NCBI RefSeq assembly: GCF_002029235.1 | Contig: NZ_MZGV01000010.1 | Span: forward strand, 45,458-109,457 | Origin: Clostridium oryzae | GTDB lineage: Bacteria > Bacillota > Clostridia > Clostridiales > Clostridiaceae | Length of the DNA: 64,000 nucleotides | Reading direction: 5' to 3' | In this document: one piece after another, positions 45,876 to 55,333 of the stretch | Layout: each line of letters begins with the position of its first letter | Numbering within the stretch: position 1 is the first letter of the stretch | Position numbers and translations under genes: made by a program | Notes under the pieces: model-generated | Database searches by the model: none | What the model was told of the DNA's origin: nothing | What the model saw: the letters and a program-made list of their open reading frames with translations, nothing else

Positions 45876-46571
45876 TTATGCGCTTTCTACTTTTGATATA
45901 TTTGAATAATCAAACTGCTTTGTTTCACCGGTATCTTTAAGTTTTACATTAAATTTAACACTTCCATCTGATAAATAAACACCAAGTATTTGACCATTGT
46001 ATGTAGTCGTCTTTGTTGCGTCCTTAGAATCTGTAACAGTAAATTCAGCATTTTTACCAATAAGTGATGATGCCGTAAATAAAAGTACATTTGTCTCTAA
46101 TGAATTCATTCCATCATCCACATCTGCAACTGTGTCAACATCACTGTAATTAAACTCCATAGGTGTAGTTTTACCATTAACATCTACATAAACCTGCAGT
46201 TTTGTTGTACCATTACTCTGAGTAGCACCAGCGACAATACCACTATAAAGATTGCCATTAGCATCTTTTACATTTAAAAGAACCTTTTTACCTATAAGAT
46301 TATTTGCTGCATTAAATGTAGAAGTTGCATTCAAATTAGACATTTGCTCAAGAGATGAAAACTGAGCAAGCTGAGCTACATACTGCGTAGAATCCGTCTG
46401 CTGTGTTGGATCTTGGTTTGAAAGTTCTGCAGATAATATCTTTAAAAAAGAGCTTTTATCTAATGTACTTCCGCTTTCTACAATTTTGGTGCCTCTCTTA
46501 GTATAATTTCCTGTTCCAGTGGTTGTATTAGTACCGCTGCTATTTGAAACCCCTGTTGACGAATCTGTCAT
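45876..46571 (-). CDS. flgD: Flagellar hook assembly protein FlgD
   Basis: 231 residues. Conserved N-terminal segment LDKSSFLKILSAELSNQDPT (about 38-57) and YVAQLAQFSSLEQMSNL, followed by two beta domains. Scaffold that caps the growing hook. It lies 18 bases after fliK. Confidence 0.92.
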   Translation of the reverse strand: MTDSSTGVSNSSGTNTTTGTGNYTKRGTKIVESGSTLDKSSFLKILSAELSNQDPTQQTDSTQYVAQLAQFSSLEQMSNLNATSTFNAANNLIGKKVLLNVKDANGNLYSGIVAGATQSNGTTKLQVYVDVNGKTTPMEFNYSDVDTVADVDDGMNSLETNVLLFTASSLIGKNAEFTVTDSKDATKTTTYNGQILGVYLSDGSVKFNVKLKDTGETKQFDYSNISKVESA

Positions 46572-46589
46572 TTATTTCACCTCCAAATA

Positions 46590-48098
46590 CTAAGCCAATA
46601 CATTAATATTGCTTTCATCATTAATTTCCTGTAGAGTATCCTCTGATTCATCGTCATTTATTTTTTTAAATGTATTGCTTGATTTTGCATTGCTGCTTTT
46701 TTCTTCATTCTGTTTCTGAGAATCATCTTTAAAGAAGGTTGTATCTCCATTATAGATATTCACATTCACATCCTGAAATTTAACTGAACTAGCTGCATTT
46801 TCTTTAATCTCTGCTATGTTGGCCATAAGCAGGTTATAAGAATCTCTGTTTTGCGCAGTGATATCAGCCTTTAGCTTACCAGCTTCCATAGTTACTGATA
46901 TAGTAAGCTCTCCTAACTCCTTAGGGTTTATCTTTACAGTAAGCTCCTTAAGGTTATTAGTTTCCATATATTTCAGAGACTTAACAACATCATTTACAAG
47001 AGTATTCTTATTTACTGTAACTACTTGTTCAGCTTTTGCTACTGTCTGAGCTTCCTTTGAATCAGTCTTTAGCATATTCATAAACATACTTACTTTACTG
47101 CTTTTATTATCTGAAGTACTGTTATCCTTAAGAAAATCACTAAGCACATCATCATCTGATTTAGAATAGCTCTCTGTAAGTTCTGCATTAGAATGATTCT
47201 TAGAACCTGAATTATTAGATTCAGAAGCGTCTGAATTTGCAGGTGTATTAGCTTGTACTTCAACGTTCTCTGTACTCTGTTCAAGCTTAAATTTCATCAG
47301 CATCTCTGCCAGACTTGAAGTTGAATTTCCTTTAGCTACTTGAACCTTAGTAGAATTACCGCTAAATGCACTAAGTATAGCATTAGCAAATTCTTTTAAA
47401 TCAGAAGCTGCTGTTGTTCCTTCTTCTGATTTTATCTGATCGGCTACAGCCGCAAGTATATCTGCTGGATTAAGACTTGCTTTTTGTGAATCTTTACTCT
47501 TGAAATATTGCTGGATTATACTCTTAACCTGAGCTGACAACTTATCATCTTGAGATAATTTTTTAAGTATATCTTCAAGCGCGGAATTATTTTTCTTAAG
47601 TGAAGCTGCTAATGCATTTAATGCATCCACATTACCATTCATTGCAGATTTTAATGTATTTTGATCAATATCACCATCACTGGCATCTCCAGAATAACTT
47701 TCTTCTAAATTATGAACATATAGAAGTGAAATAATTTCAGCAAGCATCTGTTCCTGTGATTTAGTTGTTTTGGTCTTGTCTTTATCATCAGATTTTTCGT
47801 CTAACTTAACTGTATCTTCTTTAGTGTCTTTAAGCTTACTGTCTTCTGCATCAGTTTTAGCGGCAGTCTTATTATCATCAGAGTTAAGTTTCTTTACTTC
47901 ATCCATTTTATTAGCTAAAGCACTACTATCATCTGTAACATTTCTTTCATCATTATCAGCATTCTTCTTGCTAGAATTGTAATTGTTATAAACCTTTTTA
48001 AAATCACTGCTGCTCTTTGATTTTATGCTTGATGAAGGAGTTACATAATCTGAATTATCAGCCTTTAAATTAACTTTCAAATTTATATTACTTTCCAT
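46590..48098 (-). CDS. fliK: Flagellar hook-length control protein FliK
   Basis: 502 residues, highly Ser/Asp/Lys-rich and low-complexity for the first 370, as usual for FliK. The folded C-terminal domain (about 380-450) has LKELTVKINPKELGELTISV, the Flg_hook motif. Measures hook length and switches export specificity via FlhB. Ribosome site AGGAGG precedes ATG. Sits between fliJ and flgD. Confidence 0.9.
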   Translation of the reverse strand: MESNINLKVNLKADNSDYVTPSSSIKSKSSSDFKKVYNNYNSSKKNADNDERNVTDDSSALANKMDEVKKLNSDDNKTAAKTDAEDSKLKDTKEDTVKLDEKSDDKDKTKTTKSQEQMLAEIISLLYVHNLEESYSGDASDGDIDQNTLKSAMNGNVDALNALAASLKKNNSALEDILKKLSQDDKLSAQVKSIIQQYFKSKDSQKASLNPADILAAVADQIKSEEGTTAASDLKEFANAILSAFSGNSTKVQVAKGNSTSSLAEMLMKFKLEQSTENVEVQANTPANSDASESNNSGSKNHSNAELTESYSKSDDDVLSDFLKDNSTSDNKSSKVSMFMNMLKTDSKEAQTVAKAEQVVTVNKNTLVNDVVKSLKYMETNNLKELTVKINPKELGELTISVTMEAGKLKADITAQNRDSYNLLMANIAEIKENAASSVKFQDVNVNIYNGDTTFFKDDSQKQNEEKSSNAKSSNTFKKINDDESEDTLQEINDESNINVLA

Positions 48099-48114
48099 TC
48101 TTTCTCACCTCCTT

Positions 48115-48540
48115 TCAAGACTTTCTTATATATGCATAAAGAGCAAACTCATCATTTTGAATCTGTTCTCTTCGCTCTTCTTCTTTCAAATATGCTGCAT
48201 GCTGTTTTTCTTTGAGTATTTCAACAGTCTTTCTTTCAATCTGTTTAGTCTTTAAATCCTGACGTCTCTCGTCTACTACCTCAAGTTTCTTCTTCAGCAG
48301 TTCAGCAGTATTAGCAATACCTATGTTTAAGGCATTAAGATAATTATTTAATATCTTTAGTTCAACAGAATTCCTACTTCCATCTAACCTATTATATTTT
48401 TTATAATCCTGTTTAAGCTGATTTAATTTGTTTCTTGTTTCTAGTTCTTCTCTTTTTGCCTTCATAAACTCAAATTTGCTTTTTTCTTCATTCTCTATCC
48501 TCATATCTAACAGCTTTTGAAGTGAAAATTTAAAAGACAT
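48115..48540 (-). CDS. fliJ: Flagellar export chaperone-like protein FliJ
   Basis: 141 residues, almost wholly coiled coil, beginning MSFKFSLQKLLDMRIENEE; the FliJ family stalk of the FliI ATPase. It follows fliI by 13 bases. Confidence 0.9.
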   Translation of the reverse strand: MSFKFSLQKLLDMRIENEEKSKFEFMKAKREELETRNKLNQLKQDYKKYNRLDGSRNSVELKILNNYLNALNIGIANTAELLKKKLEVVDERRQDLKTKQIERKTVEILKEKQHAAYLKEEERREQIQNDEFALYAYIRKS

Positions 48541-48553
48541 GACCTATCAGCTC

Positions 48554-49870
48554 CTAAACAGATAATATAGATTTAAGTCTTGTAGTGCTAGATGCAAATT
48601 CTTCATGCTCCATCATCCTTTGCTTTAAAAATGACAATATAGCTTCATGATATTCTATGGCCTTGTCAATTTTAGGATTACTGCCCTTTACGTATGCACC
48701 AAGATTAATTAAATCCTCTGAATCCTTATAAGTAGCTAATAAATCCCTTACATAAGATGCTGCTGCTTTATGCTGATCATCGGCAATTTCTGCCATAAGT
48801 CTGCTTATACTATTTAATATATCAATAGAAGGATAATGGTTTTTGTGTGCCAGACTTCTCGAAAGTACTATATGTCCATCCAAAATACTTCTTACAGCAT
48901 CTGCAATAGGTTCATTAAAGTCATCACCATCAACAAGCACCGTATAGAATGCTGTAATTGAGCCTTTATCTGACATTCCAGATCTCTCTAGTAATCTTGG
49001 AAGCTTTGCAAATACTGACGGAGTATACCCTTTGGTTGCCGGCGGCTCCCCAGTAGCAAGTCCAATTTCTCGCTGCGCCATAGCAAATCTAGTAACTGAG
49101 TCCATCATCAAAATAACTTTTTTCCCTTTATCTCTAAAGTATTCAGCTATCGCTGTAGCAGTAAATGCTCCCTTAAGTCTTACAAGTGCAGGCTTGTCTG
49201 ATGTAGCACACACTACCACAGACTTCTTCATACCTTCTTCACCCAAATCCTTTTCGATGAAGTCTAATACTTCCCTGCCACGTTCACCTACCAGACATAT
49301 TACATTTATATCAGCTTCAGCATACCTTGCTATCATACCTAAAGTTGTACTTTTACCAACTCCACTTCCTGCAAAAATACCAACTCTTTGGCCTTCTCCG
49401 CAGGTCAGGAAACCATCTATAGCTCTTATCCCAGTAGGCATTATATCTTTTATTCTCCTCCTTTTAAGAGGATCTGGAGGGTCATTATCCAATGGATAGA
49501 AAACTCCTCCTCCAGAAGATATATCTGAACCATCAATTGGGTTTCCTAAGCCGTCTAGTACCTTTCCTAGCAAAGCATCACTACACTTTACACTCAAAAG
49601 TCTTCCCTCTGGTACAACCTTACAGCCAAGTGATATACTACTAAGCTCACCTAGCGGCATCAGTAATATGACATCATCTCTAAAACCAACAACTTCACAC
49701 AATACTGCAGTGTTATTTTCATTATAAATAGTACATAACTCACCAACAAAAGCCTTAATACCTTCAACTTCTATAGTCAAGCCTACTATTTTTTTTACTT
49801 TTCCTTCAAAATATGTGGTATTGCAATTTTTAATATTCTTTGTTAAAAGATCAAAATCTACTGACAGCAT
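48554..49870 (-). CDS. fliI: Flagellum-specific ATPase FliI
   Basis: Hexameric F1-like ATPase of the export apparatus. 438 residues with Walker A GIFAGSGVGKST (about 165-176), Walker B VILMMDSVTRFA, and ATGEPPATKGYTPSVFAKLP, the T3SS ATPase signature. Ribosome site GGAGTGG lies 7 bases before ATG. fliH upstream and fliJ downstream complete the ATPase complex. Confidence 0.96.
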   Translation of the reverse strand: MLSVDFDLLTKNIKNCNTTYFEGKVKKIVGLTIEVEGIKAFVGELCTIYNENNTAVLCEVVGFRDDVILLMPLGELSSISLGCKVVPEGRLLSVKCSDALLGKVLDGLGNPIDGSDISSGGGVFYPLDNDPPDPLKRRRIKDIMPTGIRAIDGFLTCGEGQRVGIFAGSGVGKSTTLGMIARYAEADINVICLVGERGREVLDFIEKDLGEEGMKKSVVVCATSDKPALVRLKGAFTATAIAEYFRDKGKKVILMMDSVTRFAMAQREIGLATGEPPATKGYTPSVFAKLPRLLERSGMSDKGSITAFYTVLVDGDDFNEPIADAVRSILDGHIVLSRSLAHKNHYPSIDILNSISRLMAEIADDQHKAAASYVRDLLATYKDSEDLINLGAYVKGSNPKIDKAIEYHEAILSFLKQRMMEHEEFASSTTRLKSILSV

Positions 49871-49890
49871 ATTAATACCACTCCATCTTT

Positions 49891-50664
49891 TTACTTAATA
49901 ACTTCCAATATGTTTTCTATTGCCTTATCAACATCTATTTCTGCTTTTCCATTATCTCTTTCAATAACGGCTTTACCCTTTTCAAGATTATCATCAGGAA
50001 GTATATTTACTGTGCAGCCTTCTCCAAGCTTATATTGGTAATCAGAAACCTTTGCTTTTAGGCTATCAATATAAATCGAATTGGATCTAATAATTATGTT
50101 TTTTGCACCTTTTGAATTATCAAGAGCGTCTATAACAGCTTGATCTATGCCATCAAATCTATCAATCTCATGCTTTAATATTTGTCTGGCTATAGAAATA
50201 CCAATTCCTACTATAGCTTCTTGCTTTTCACTTAAATATTTCTCATATTCAAGCTTTGCAGCTCTTAGTGTATTATTAGCCGATTCAATAATTTTCTCTG
50301 CTTCTTCTCTTGCCTTAACTATCTCTGCGTCGTAAGCCTCTTTGTAGCCGTTATTTGCTCCTTCTTCATAACCGCTCTGATACCCCTCTCTGTAGGCATC
50401 TTCCTTCATAACCTGAGCATCTGTAAGAGCCTGGGATAGAACATTGTCAGCCTTACTTCTAGCATTTTTCAAAATGTTCTCAGCTATCGTTTCATAACTT
50501 TCCATCATTCTTTTTGCAGCAGCTTCTGAAGCCGCTGCTGCTGCAGCTGCTTCATCTTTCTCTACTTTTTCCTTGACTGCCTTAGGTTTAAACTCGGTTA
50601 CAATAACTTTGCTTTCTCCGCTAACAGCGCTGTCATTCTTAATGATCCTATACGACGATTGCAT
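49891..50664 (-). CDS. fliH: Flagellar export protein FliH
   Basis: 257 residues: Ala-rich helical linker (about 40-70), coiled coil with GYQSGYEEGANNGYKEAYD repeats (GxxxG-type, about 95-115), and C-terminal FliH/V-ATPase-E-like domain. Negative regulator and stator of FliI. I take ATG 50664 (AGAGGTGG just upstream) rather than GTG 50673. It overlaps fliG by 17 bases. Confidence 0.88.
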   Translation of the reverse strand: MQSSYRIIKNDSAVSGESKVIVTEFKPKAVKEKVEKDEAAAAAAASEAAAKRMMESYETIAENILKNARSKADNVLSQALTDAQVMKEDAYREGYQSGYEEGANNGYKEAYDAEIVKAREEAEKIIESANNTLRAAKLEYEKYLSEKQEAIVGIGISIARQILKHEIDRFDGIDQAVIDALDNSKGAKNIIIRSNSIYIDSLKAKVSDYQYKLGEGCTVNILPDDNLEKGKAVIERDNGKAEIDVDKAIENILEVIK

Positions 50665-51664
50665 CTTCTCCACCTCTTGAAATTACGATTTCTCCAGCTT
50701 CATCAAGTCTCCTTATGATGCCAACAATCTTCTGCTGTGCTTTTTCAACATCCATAAGTCTAACTGGCCCAAGGAATTCCATATCTTCCTTCAAAGCAGC
50801 AGCAGCTCTCTTGGACTGATTTCTAAATATAGCACTTGCAACTTCCTCTGAACATCCTTTAAGTGCCATAGCCAATTCCTTAGCATCCACTTCTCTAAGC
50901 ACTCTTTGTATAGCAATATCGCCAATTGTAACAATATCCTCGAATATAAACATGGATTCCTTGACTTTCTCTGCAAGTTCTGCATTCTCTCTTTCAAGAC
51001 CCTCAGTTATATTCTTTTCAGTAGTTCTATCAACCTGATTCAATATATCTACAAGAGTTGGAACTCCACCAATGATAGTAGTCTCTGATCTAACTACAGA
51101 AGAAAGCTTGCTGTCCAGAACTTTTTCAATTTCCTTAACCACCATAGGCGAAGTAGTATTCATTGTGGCAAGTCTATAAGCTACATCCGTCTGTACATCC
51201 TCTGGTAAAGCAGATAAAATCTGACCTGCCTTATCCGACTGCATGTAGCAAAGAATTAATGCTATCGTCTGCGGATGTTCATTAGATATTACATTCATAA
51301 GCTGCTGAGCATCTGCTTTTCTTGCTATTGCGAATGGCCTATACTGTTGAGTTGCTTCAGTTACTCTGTCAAGAATTTCCTTTGCTCTCTGCTGACCTAA
51401 CGCTTTACCTAAAAGGTCTCTCGCATAATCAATTCCACCCTCAAGTATATAATCCTTAGCTTTGTTTATCTCTATAAATTCTTGAAGTATAGTCTGACGC
51501 TGTTCGGATTTTACTCCAGTAATATTTGCAATTTCATAAGTTATTTTCTGAAGTTCTTGTTCTGGAAGTCTCTTGATAATACCTGCAGAAGCTTCCGGGC
51601 CTAAAGTTATGAATAATATGGCGGCTTTCTGAACTCCAGTCAATTTATTAGCTTCTCTAGCCAT
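50648..51664 (-). CDS. fliG: Flagellar motor switch protein FliG
   Basis: 338 residues. Torque-generating ring component attached to FliF. Three helical domains: LTGVQKAAILFITLGPEAS near the start, the middle EHPQTIALILCYM motif (about 127) and the C-terminal charged torque helix with FEDIVTIGDIAIQRVLREVD. ATG 51664 has AGAGGTG 6 bases upstream and overlaps the fliF stop region. fliM and fliN/fliY, its switch partners, are not in the window. Confidence 0.95.
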   Translation of the reverse strand: MAREANKLTGVQKAAILFITLGPEASAGIIKRLPEQELQKITYEIANITGVKSEQRQTILQEFIEINKAKDYILEGGIDYARDLLGKALGQQRAKEILDRVTEATQQYRPFAIARKADAQQLMNVISNEHPQTIALILCYMQSDKAGQILSALPEDVQTDVAYRLATMNTTSPMVVKEIEKVLDSKLSSVVRSETTIIGGVPTLVDILNQVDRTTEKNITEGLERENAELAEKVKESMFIFEDIVTIGDIAIQRVLREVDAKELAMALKGCSEEVASAIFRNQSKRAAAALKEDMEFLGPVRLMDVEKAQQKIVGIIRRLDEAGEIVISRGGEDAIVV

Positions 51665-51669
51665 ATACA

Positions 51670-53256
51670 TCACCTCTCATCTTCTGACAGCCAGGACTTA
51701 ATAATATCAGTAACTTGGTCAGGCTTTTCAGTAGCATATTTCTTTATTTCAGACTCTACATGTGCATTTTCATTTTTAGGCTCCAAATCTAACGGTTCAT
51801 ATGCAATAGGTTCCTTAGCTTCAACCTCATCGCCTATAACAACGTCAATATTTTCTCCTTCTTCGTACTCATCCTCTTTGTCTTTTCTTCTCTTTATAAG
51901 GAATATTATCAAAGCTACTATTCCAGCAATAAGTGCTACAGCTGCAATTGCTATGTTTCTATATAATGCCGTTCTCTGTTTCTGCTGTTCTTCAGCCTGC
52001 ATTGCCTTAAGCTGTGCCTGAGCTTGTTTTTGAGCAGTTGTATCAAAAGGCATAGAAACTACATTTACTGAATCTCCTCTAGCAGGATCATAGCCTATTG
52101 CTCCCTGAACCAATGTATTCAAACTGTTTAGTGTATTCTGAGGTAATGTACCATTTACAACAACAGATGCTGTAATACGCTTAATCTCTCCAGGTGCTGT
52201 AACAGTCTTAGTCTGTGATTTGCCATTTTTGTAATTTACTGTCTGGCTTTCCGAAGAACTCTCCCCATTTCCACCATTCGTAGTAGTTGTTGTATTCGTC
52301 ATATTATTATCAACAGGACTACTGCTGCTTGTAGCAGAACCATCCTTGCTGGTTTCTTTAGTAGTCTGTGTACTAGCTTCTACTTTATTGGGGTCATAGG
52401 TTATAGTCGTATTCTGTTTAGCATCGAAATCCAGATTTGCATTTACCTTTACCTGTACTTTATCTTTACCTACTACAGGTTCGATAAGATCCATAATAGC
52501 TTTTTCTCTGCCTTGTTCAAATTTGCTTTCTATGGATTGCTGCTTTTCAACTGATGAAGAACTATCTGTTCCAGTTCCTGTAGATGAGGAACTATTTTCA
52601 ATACCTTGTGAAAGTAAATTTAAATTGTTGTCTACAACTTCAACATTTTCTTTCGGAAGATTCTCCACACTTCCGGAAACTAAAGCAATAATTGACTTTA
52701 CATTTCCTTTAGTAAGCGTTTGCCCTGTTTTTAGCTGTATGTACACAGAAGCTTTAGCAGGTTTAGTCTCCTTTACAAATGCTGATTCCTCCGCAGGAGT
52801 TATCAATACTCTCGCATTTTCTACCTGTGGAAAACTTTTTATAGTCTTCTCTATCTCTCCCTGAATAGCTCTTTGTTTTTGAACTTGAAATTCATCATCT
52901 GTCATTCCAAAACTATTGCTGTTATCTAAAAGTTCATAACCCTTACTGTCATCACTCAATTTTGATGCATATTGCAATCTTAATGAATCGACTTTATTTT
53001 TTGGTACATATATTGAATTGCCTTTAATTATATAGTCAACTTTGTCAGTCTTAAGCTGCGCTGGTATAGTTTGTCCATCTTCAACTGACAAGTCTGAAAA
53101 CAAAAGTCCATACTTATTTGATTGCCTGTAGGCAATAAAGCTTATGATAAAAATAATTACGCCTAAAACTATTACTCCCAAAGCTATCTTTCTAAATAGA
53201 CTCAAAGACTTAAACTTATTAATTATATTTTTAAAAATCTCTGATAGCTTACTCAT
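51670..53256 (-). CDS. fliF: Flagellar MS-ring protein FliF
   Basis: 528 residues with membrane segments at about 24-44 and 430-450, ring-building motifs between them (YGLLFSDLSVEDGQTIPAQL, ALVSGSVENLPKENVEVVD) and the C-terminal FliG-binding tail (IIKSWLSEDE). Ser/Thr-rich linker about 290-350. ATG 53256 has AAGGAG 7 bases upstream; two earlier start codons are too close to that site. Confidence 0.95.
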   Translation of the reverse strand: MSKLSEIFKNIINKFKSLSLFRKIALGVIVLGVIIFIISFIAYRQSNKYGLLFSDLSVEDGQTIPAQLKTDKVDYIIKGNSIYVPKNKVDSLRLQYASKLSDDSKGYELLDNSNSFGMTDDEFQVQKQRAIQGEIEKTIKSFPQVENARVLITPAEESAFVKETKPAKASVYIQLKTGQTLTKGNVKSIIALVSGSVENLPKENVEVVDNNLNLLSQGIENSSSSTGTGTDSSSSVEKQQSIESKFEQGREKAIMDLIEPVVGKDKVQVKVNANLDFDAKQNTTITYDPNKVEASTQTTKETSKDGSATSSSSPVDNNMTNTTTTTNGGNGESSSESQTVNYKNGKSQTKTVTAPGEIKRITASVVVNGTLPQNTLNSLNTLVQGAIGYDPARGDSVNVVSMPFDTTAQKQAQAQLKAMQAEEQQKQRTALYRNIAIAAVALIAGIVALIIFLIKRRKDKEDEYEEGENIDVVIGDEVEAKEPIAYEPLDLEPKNENAHVESEIKKYATEKPDQVTDIIKSWLSEDER

Positions 53257-53270
53257 CACCATGCTCCTTA

Positions 53271-53591
53271 CTATAACTGCATTCTATTAATTTCTTGATA
53301 TGCCTCCACTAATTTATTTCTTATCTGAACAGCTGTTTCCAGCGAAAGCTTAGCTTCCTCAGTAGAAAGCATGACTTGATGTATGTTAATGTTATCTCCT
53401 TTAATGAAACTTTCAGTGTCGCTATCAGCTTTCAACTGCTTATTATTAACCTGATCTAGTTTATCTGTGAGCAAGCTAGCAAAACTATCTACTCCACTTG
53501 CAGAAGTATTATTCACATTGCTGCTATTTGTTTGTGTGCTGCCATTTAATGCTGCCAAAGTACCTCTTACAAAATCATTACTAATTTGCAT
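53271..53591 (-). CDS. fliE: Flagellar hook-basal body protein FliE
   Basis: 106 residues; C-terminal FliE motif NIHQVMLSTEEAKLSLETAV and IRNKLVEAYQEINRMQL. Links the MS ring to the rod. It follows flgC by 10 bases and precedes fliF. Confidence 0.94.
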   Translation of the reverse strand: MQISNDFVRGTLAALNGSTQTNSSNVNNTSASGVDSFASLLTDKLDQVNNKQLKADSDTESFIKGDNINIHQVMLSTEEAKLSLETAVQIRNKLVEAYQEINRMQL

Positions 53592-53601
53592 ATTAAGCCC
53601 T

Positions 53602-54033
53602 CTACTTTCCTATATCTAAAGCTTTTGTAAACATTGTCTTTTCTGAGTTCATAGCTGTTACATTTGCTTCGTATGATCTTGAAGCCGAAATCATATCTGC
53701 CATTTCGTTCAAGACATTAACATTTGGATATGTTACATATCCATCCTTATCTGCATCAGGATTTGTAGGATCATACTCTTTTCTTAAGGATGACTGATCA
53801 TCTTCAATCCCCACAGCTTTTACTCCTAAAAGATTACTTCCATCAGTATTGCCAGCTCCAACAGCTTTGTTTAAATTTTCCTGAAACAAAGCTATCTTTC
53901 GTCTGTAGGGACCTGTCCCATCACTGCTTCTTGTGGTATTTACGTTAGCTATATTGGAAGCTATTGTATCCATTCTAAGTCTCTCAGCCGAAAGACCACT
54001 AGCGCTTATTCTCATAGTACTGAAAACGCCCAT
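53602..54033 (-). CDS. flgC: Flagellar basal-body rod protein FlgC
   Basis: 143 residues: N-terminal [20 protein letters not shown] and [11 protein letters not shown]-terminal [18 protein letters not shown]. Proximal rod subunit. Ribosome site AGGAGG before ATG. flgB-flgC-fliE open the operon, as in Bacillus. Confidence 0.95.
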
Positions 54034-54052
54034 AAATCACTACCTCCTAAAT

Positions 54053-54451
54053 TTATTTAGTGTTTGTTATAACATATCTTTCCATAGATAATTTAGAATT
54101 TGCCTGAGTAATTAATGCATTGTACATAAGCGTATTAGCAGCAAGATTAGTCATTTCATTTTCCACATCTACATTATTTCCATCCTGCCTCATGACTGAA
54201 TCTTTATCCTGTTTTACTGTAATACTTCCTTCTCCATCTGTACCACCGAGATGAAGCGGATCACTCTTTTTCATTTGAAGCTTGTTCATATTATCACTTA
54301 AAGTATCCTCAAATGATACATAATACCTCTTATAATTTTTAGTATTTACATTAGCAACATTGTTAGAAATAACTTTACTTCTAATCGCTGAAGCGTCTAA
54401 GCCTTTTTTTGTAAGATTATACACTGCTTCATCATAATTCGATACATTCAC
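54053..54451 (-). CDS. flgB: Flagellar basal-body rod protein FlgB
   Basis: 132 residues; NNVANVNTKNYKRYYVSFED and C-terminal AANTLMYNALITQANSKLSM are the FlgB signatures. First gene of the 22-kb flagellar operon. GTG start, with GGGAGG 11 bases upstream, somewhat far. Confidence 0.93.
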   Translation of the reverse strand: MNVSNYDEAVYNLTKKGLDASAIRSKVISNNVANVNTKNYKRYYVSFEDTLSDNMNKLQMKKSDPLHLGGTDGEGSITVKQDKDSVMRQDGNNVDVENEMTNLAANTLMYNALITQANSKLSMERYVITNTK

Positions 54452-54514
54452 TTATGTTCCTACCTCCCTATACAAAATAATAATTATTAAGTCGTTTTTT
54501 TAATATAATAATAT

Positions 54515-54543
54515 ATTATACCAAAGTTTCCATTTTGTACATA
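54515..54543 (-). promoter_or_regulatory. Candidate sigma-A promoter of the flagellar operon
   Basis: Minus strand: TATAAT (54520-54515) with extended TGG in front; at 17 bases a weak -35 TATGTA (54543-54538). The leader to flgB would be about 57 bases. No sigma-28 motif is seen before flgB. Confidence 0.45.
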
Positions 54544-54888
54544 GATATATGAAATTTTTGACAAAAAAATTTATTTAAATTTCAATCTATTATAAAATTT
54601 GATTTTAATCAGCACCACTCTACACAATATAGATTTATTATAGTGCATATTCGCTTTTTTTTCTATATATTTATCTATATAACTACAAACATCCATACTT
54701 TACTATCCATATATCATTAACTTTATACATGTTTTTTCGTTTTAATGCTTAATACACCATATCTTTAATAATCTAGCATTGAGCTTCTATTCTATTTAAT
54801 TCTTGCAATGATTTTTTATTTGAAATTTTACAGAGTTTATTACAATTTAACAAAAAAATGACATAGTACTCTAGACTGTTAATTAAAA

Positions 54889-54907
54889 GTGATTAACCTG
54901 TAATCAC
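54889..54907. promoter_or_regulatory. Small operator-like palindrome
   Basis: GTGATTA and TAATCAC separated by 5 bases, about 440 bases upstream of flgB. Could bind a dimeric regulator; no binding partner can be named. Confidence 0.3.
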
Positions 54908-55051
54908 AACAGTATGAGCACTACGCCAATATCAAAAAAGTACTGTCCCCAAAAGTGAAACCAATACTAACGCTAGCTTATTATAATTTATTTTACAATC
55001 ATATACATATTTCATCCATACTGTTTATCATTTTTTTCTTTTGTGTTAACT

Positions 55052-55165
55052 ACATAAGTTGTGAAAGTTCTAATACATTCTGACTTCTAAAAGATCCTAC
55101 GGTCGAACCGATTCAGCAGTGATATTTTAGAAGCCACGATGTAAGAACTTTATTGCAACTTATAT
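55052..55165. repeat. 114-bp imperfect inverted repeat in the flagellin-flgB spacer
   Basis: Arms 55052-55092 and 55125-55165 pair over about 41 bases with small bulges; the 32-base loop holds a further hairpin CGGT-CGA-ACCG (55100-55110). No protein frame crosses it. The rest of the 882-base spacer 54452-55333 is A/T-rich without a supported gene; a TACTGTCCCCAAAAGTG stretch at 54940-54956 could be the end of a decayed insertion sequence. Confidence 0.6.
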
Positions 55166-55275
55166 ACATTCATAAAATCTTCAAAGCAATCTAATTTCTA
55201 TACAAAATATCTCTTAATATATTATACAACAATTTTTTCCTTTAACAATAAAAATGTAACATTTCTACGTAAAAA

Positions 55276-55322
55276 TAACATAAAGTTATAAATAATGATA
55301 ATTTATTTATAACCTTATGTTA
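55276..55322 (-). terminator. Terminator of the flagellin gene
   Basis: Nearly perfect 20-bp stem (55276-55295 / 55303-55322) with a 7-base loop, 12 bases after the stop, followed on the minus strand by ATTTTTA. Confidence 0.75.
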
Positions 55323-55333
55323 AAATAGCACAA

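Noticed and set aside
49032..49499. 155-codon plus-strand open frame inside fliI
   Set aside because: Antisense shadow of the FliI ATPase core; composition Ser/Pro-rich without family features.
54940..54956. Insertion sequence in the flagellin-flgB spacer, from the TACTGTCCCCAAAAGTG stretch
   Set aside because: No second matching end and no transposase fragment were found; at most a small relic.
55100..55110. tRNA T-arm (GGTTCGACC on the minus strand)
   Set aside because: The flanking bases do not give a 5-bp T stem, and no acceptor, D or anticodon arm can be built around it.
55052..55165. Invertible phase-variation switch before the flagellar operon
   Set aside because: The arms are imperfect and the segment between them is only 32 bases without a promoter; no recombinase gene is near.
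54452..55333. c-di-GMP riboswitch (GEMM-I or II) upstream of flgB
   Set aside because: None of the conserved core pieces, such as GCACAGGGCAAACC or the tetraloop-receptor pattern, is found on either strand.
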